Origin: Planctomycetales bacterium
GTDB taxonomy: Bacteria > Planctomycetota > Phycisphaerae > SM23-33
Reading direction: 5' to 3'
Assembly: GCA_030631125.1 (NCBI GenBank)
Contig: DAOVLS010000161.1
Coordinates: forward strand, 1 to 5,912
DNA: 5,912 nucleotides
Within the stretch, counting starts at the first letter, position 1. Each line of letters opens with the position of its first letter. The notes under the pieces are model-generated. The model saw only the letters and a list, made by a program, of their open reading frames with translations, did not search any database and was not told the origin of the DNA. Shown here one piece after another: positions 5,116 to 5,912 of the stretch. A program made the position numbers and the translations under genes.

Positions 5116-5912
5116 TTATACGACGACGCGGAGGCGGGTGATTTTGCGGACGTCGGCGGCAAGGACGGTGAACTCGGCGCCGTTGGCCTTCAGCGTCTGA
5201 CCGACCGGCGGGATAAAGCCCAGTTCGGAAGAGACGAACCCCGCCACCGTCTCGTAGTCGGCTTCTTCCGGAAGGCTCAAACCCATCGCGTCGTTGAGGT
5301 CGTCGATGTACATTCGCCCGTCGATCTCGGCGGTCCGCTCGTCGATGCGTTTGATCAGGGGCGATTCTGCCCGGTCGTATTCGTCGGAGATGTCGCCGAC
5401 GATCTCCTCGATGAGGTCCTCGACCGTAACCAGTCCCGCCGTCCCGCCGTACTCGTCCAGAACGACGGCCATGTGCATCTTCCGGGCCTTGAACTCTCGC
5501 AGAAGGTCGTCGAGGCGCTTGGTCTCCGGTACAAATAACGGCTTCCGCATGACCGAACGCAGGTCGGCACGGTCAGGCTCGGTGATTGCCAGCAGGTCCT
5601 TGGCGTAGAGGACGCCTACGATGTTGTCGATGTCGCCGGAATAGACGGGGATTCTTGTGTGCCCTGCCTGGATGACGGTCCGGCGGACCTGTTCCATCCC
5701 TGCGTCGGCGGGAAGGGCGACGATGTCGGTTCGGGGCGTGATAATTTCTCCGGCCTGCCGGTCGCCGAACTCGATTACCGACTCGATCATCTCCATTTCT
5801 TCGGCATCGACTGCCCCTTCAGCCCGACCGTCGGAGGCGACCTGCAGTATTTCGGCCTTGACGGATGTCTCCAGGCGCGACAGTTCATCTTCGCCCGCGC
5901 CGTCGCCCACCG
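5116..5912 (-). CDS. HlyC/CorC-family CBS-domain protein (5' end beyond right edge)
   Basis: At least 264 residues are visible, open to the right edge; the stop is TAA at 5118-5116. Positions count from the GTG at 5910, which is probably not the true start. Residues 37-65 (EEMEMIESVIEFGDRQAGEIITPRTDIVAL) are the family's entry into the first CBS domain (about 57-110). A second CBS domain (about 119-178) contains VPETKRLDDLLREFKARKMHMAVVLDEYGGTAGLVTVEDLIEEIVGDI. Residues 190-264 form the CorC_HlyC transporter-associated domain, ending at LRVVV. The CBS pair binds adenine nucleotides in relatives. Family members are either soluble CorC/YbeX-type proteins or carry an N-terminal DUF21/CNNM membrane domain linked to divalent-cation export. 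The sequence before the CBS pair looks more like the latter linker, but the membrane part is outside the window. It has a 159-base gap to the next operon and is probably a separate unit. The name hemolysin is historical. Confidence 0.9.
   Translation of the reverse strand, partial: VGDGAGEDELSRLETSVKAEILQVASDGRAEGAVDAEEMEMIESVIEFGDRQAGEIITPRTDIVALPADAGMEQVRRTVIQAGHTRIPVYSGDIDNIVGVLYAKDLLAITEPDRADLRSVMRKPLFVPETKRLDDLLREFKARKMHMAVVLDEYGGTAGLVTVEDLIEEIVGDISDEYDRAESPLIKRIDERTAEIDGRMYIDDLNDAMGLSLPEEADYETVAGFVSSELGFIPPVGQTLKANGAEFTVLAADVRKITRLRVVV

Overview
The window looks like a GC-rich bacterial chromosome segment, most likely from a planctomycete-like (Phycisphaerae-type) or similar environmental lineage. 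That placement is inferred from three things: a PEP-CTERM-type tail at the left edge, a cassette of short GC-rich palindromes after it, and the style of the glycosyltransferase genes. Nothing here fixes the taxonomy; there is no rRNA, tRNA or other marker gene.

Layout, left to right. Bases 3-53 (+) are the last codons of a gene ending in a glycine/leucine-rich segment and a basic tail, as in PEP-CTERM sorted proteins. Bases 54-402 are intergenic between convergent genes and hold a run of palindromes, including an 18-bp stem, a two-block inverted repeat and a candidate terminator for the minus-strand operon. All other genes are on the minus strand and read right to left. A HlyC/CorC-family CBS-domain protein (5116-5912) is cut by the right edge. 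After a 157-base gap (4957-5115) with heptamer repeats and a good candidate sigma70-type promoter comes a 777-aa protein (2623-4956): an N-terminal GT4-type glycosyltransferase fused to a roughly 365-residue C-terminal domain. Twelve bases later comes a second GT4-type glycosyltransferase (1384-2610, 408 aa). After a 132-base gap comes an amidohydrolase-2-type metal-dependent hydrolase (403-1251, 282 aa).

How they may work together. The two glycosyltransferases share an unusual N-terminal signature (P-R-x-C-G-I-A-T-F) and several aligned motifs. They look like diverged paralogues that are translationally coupled, which suggests consecutive or alternative steps in one glycan pathway. The donor, acceptor and product cannot be read from the sequence. 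The amidohydrolase may belong to the same transcription unit, but its substrate is unknown. The CorC-family gene is probably a separate unit.

No defence system, mobile-element gene, CRISPR array or clearly new system is visible. The items most worth a second look are the palindrome cassette, the heptamer repeats overlapping the inter-operon gap, and the glycosyltransferase fusion with its coupled paralogue.
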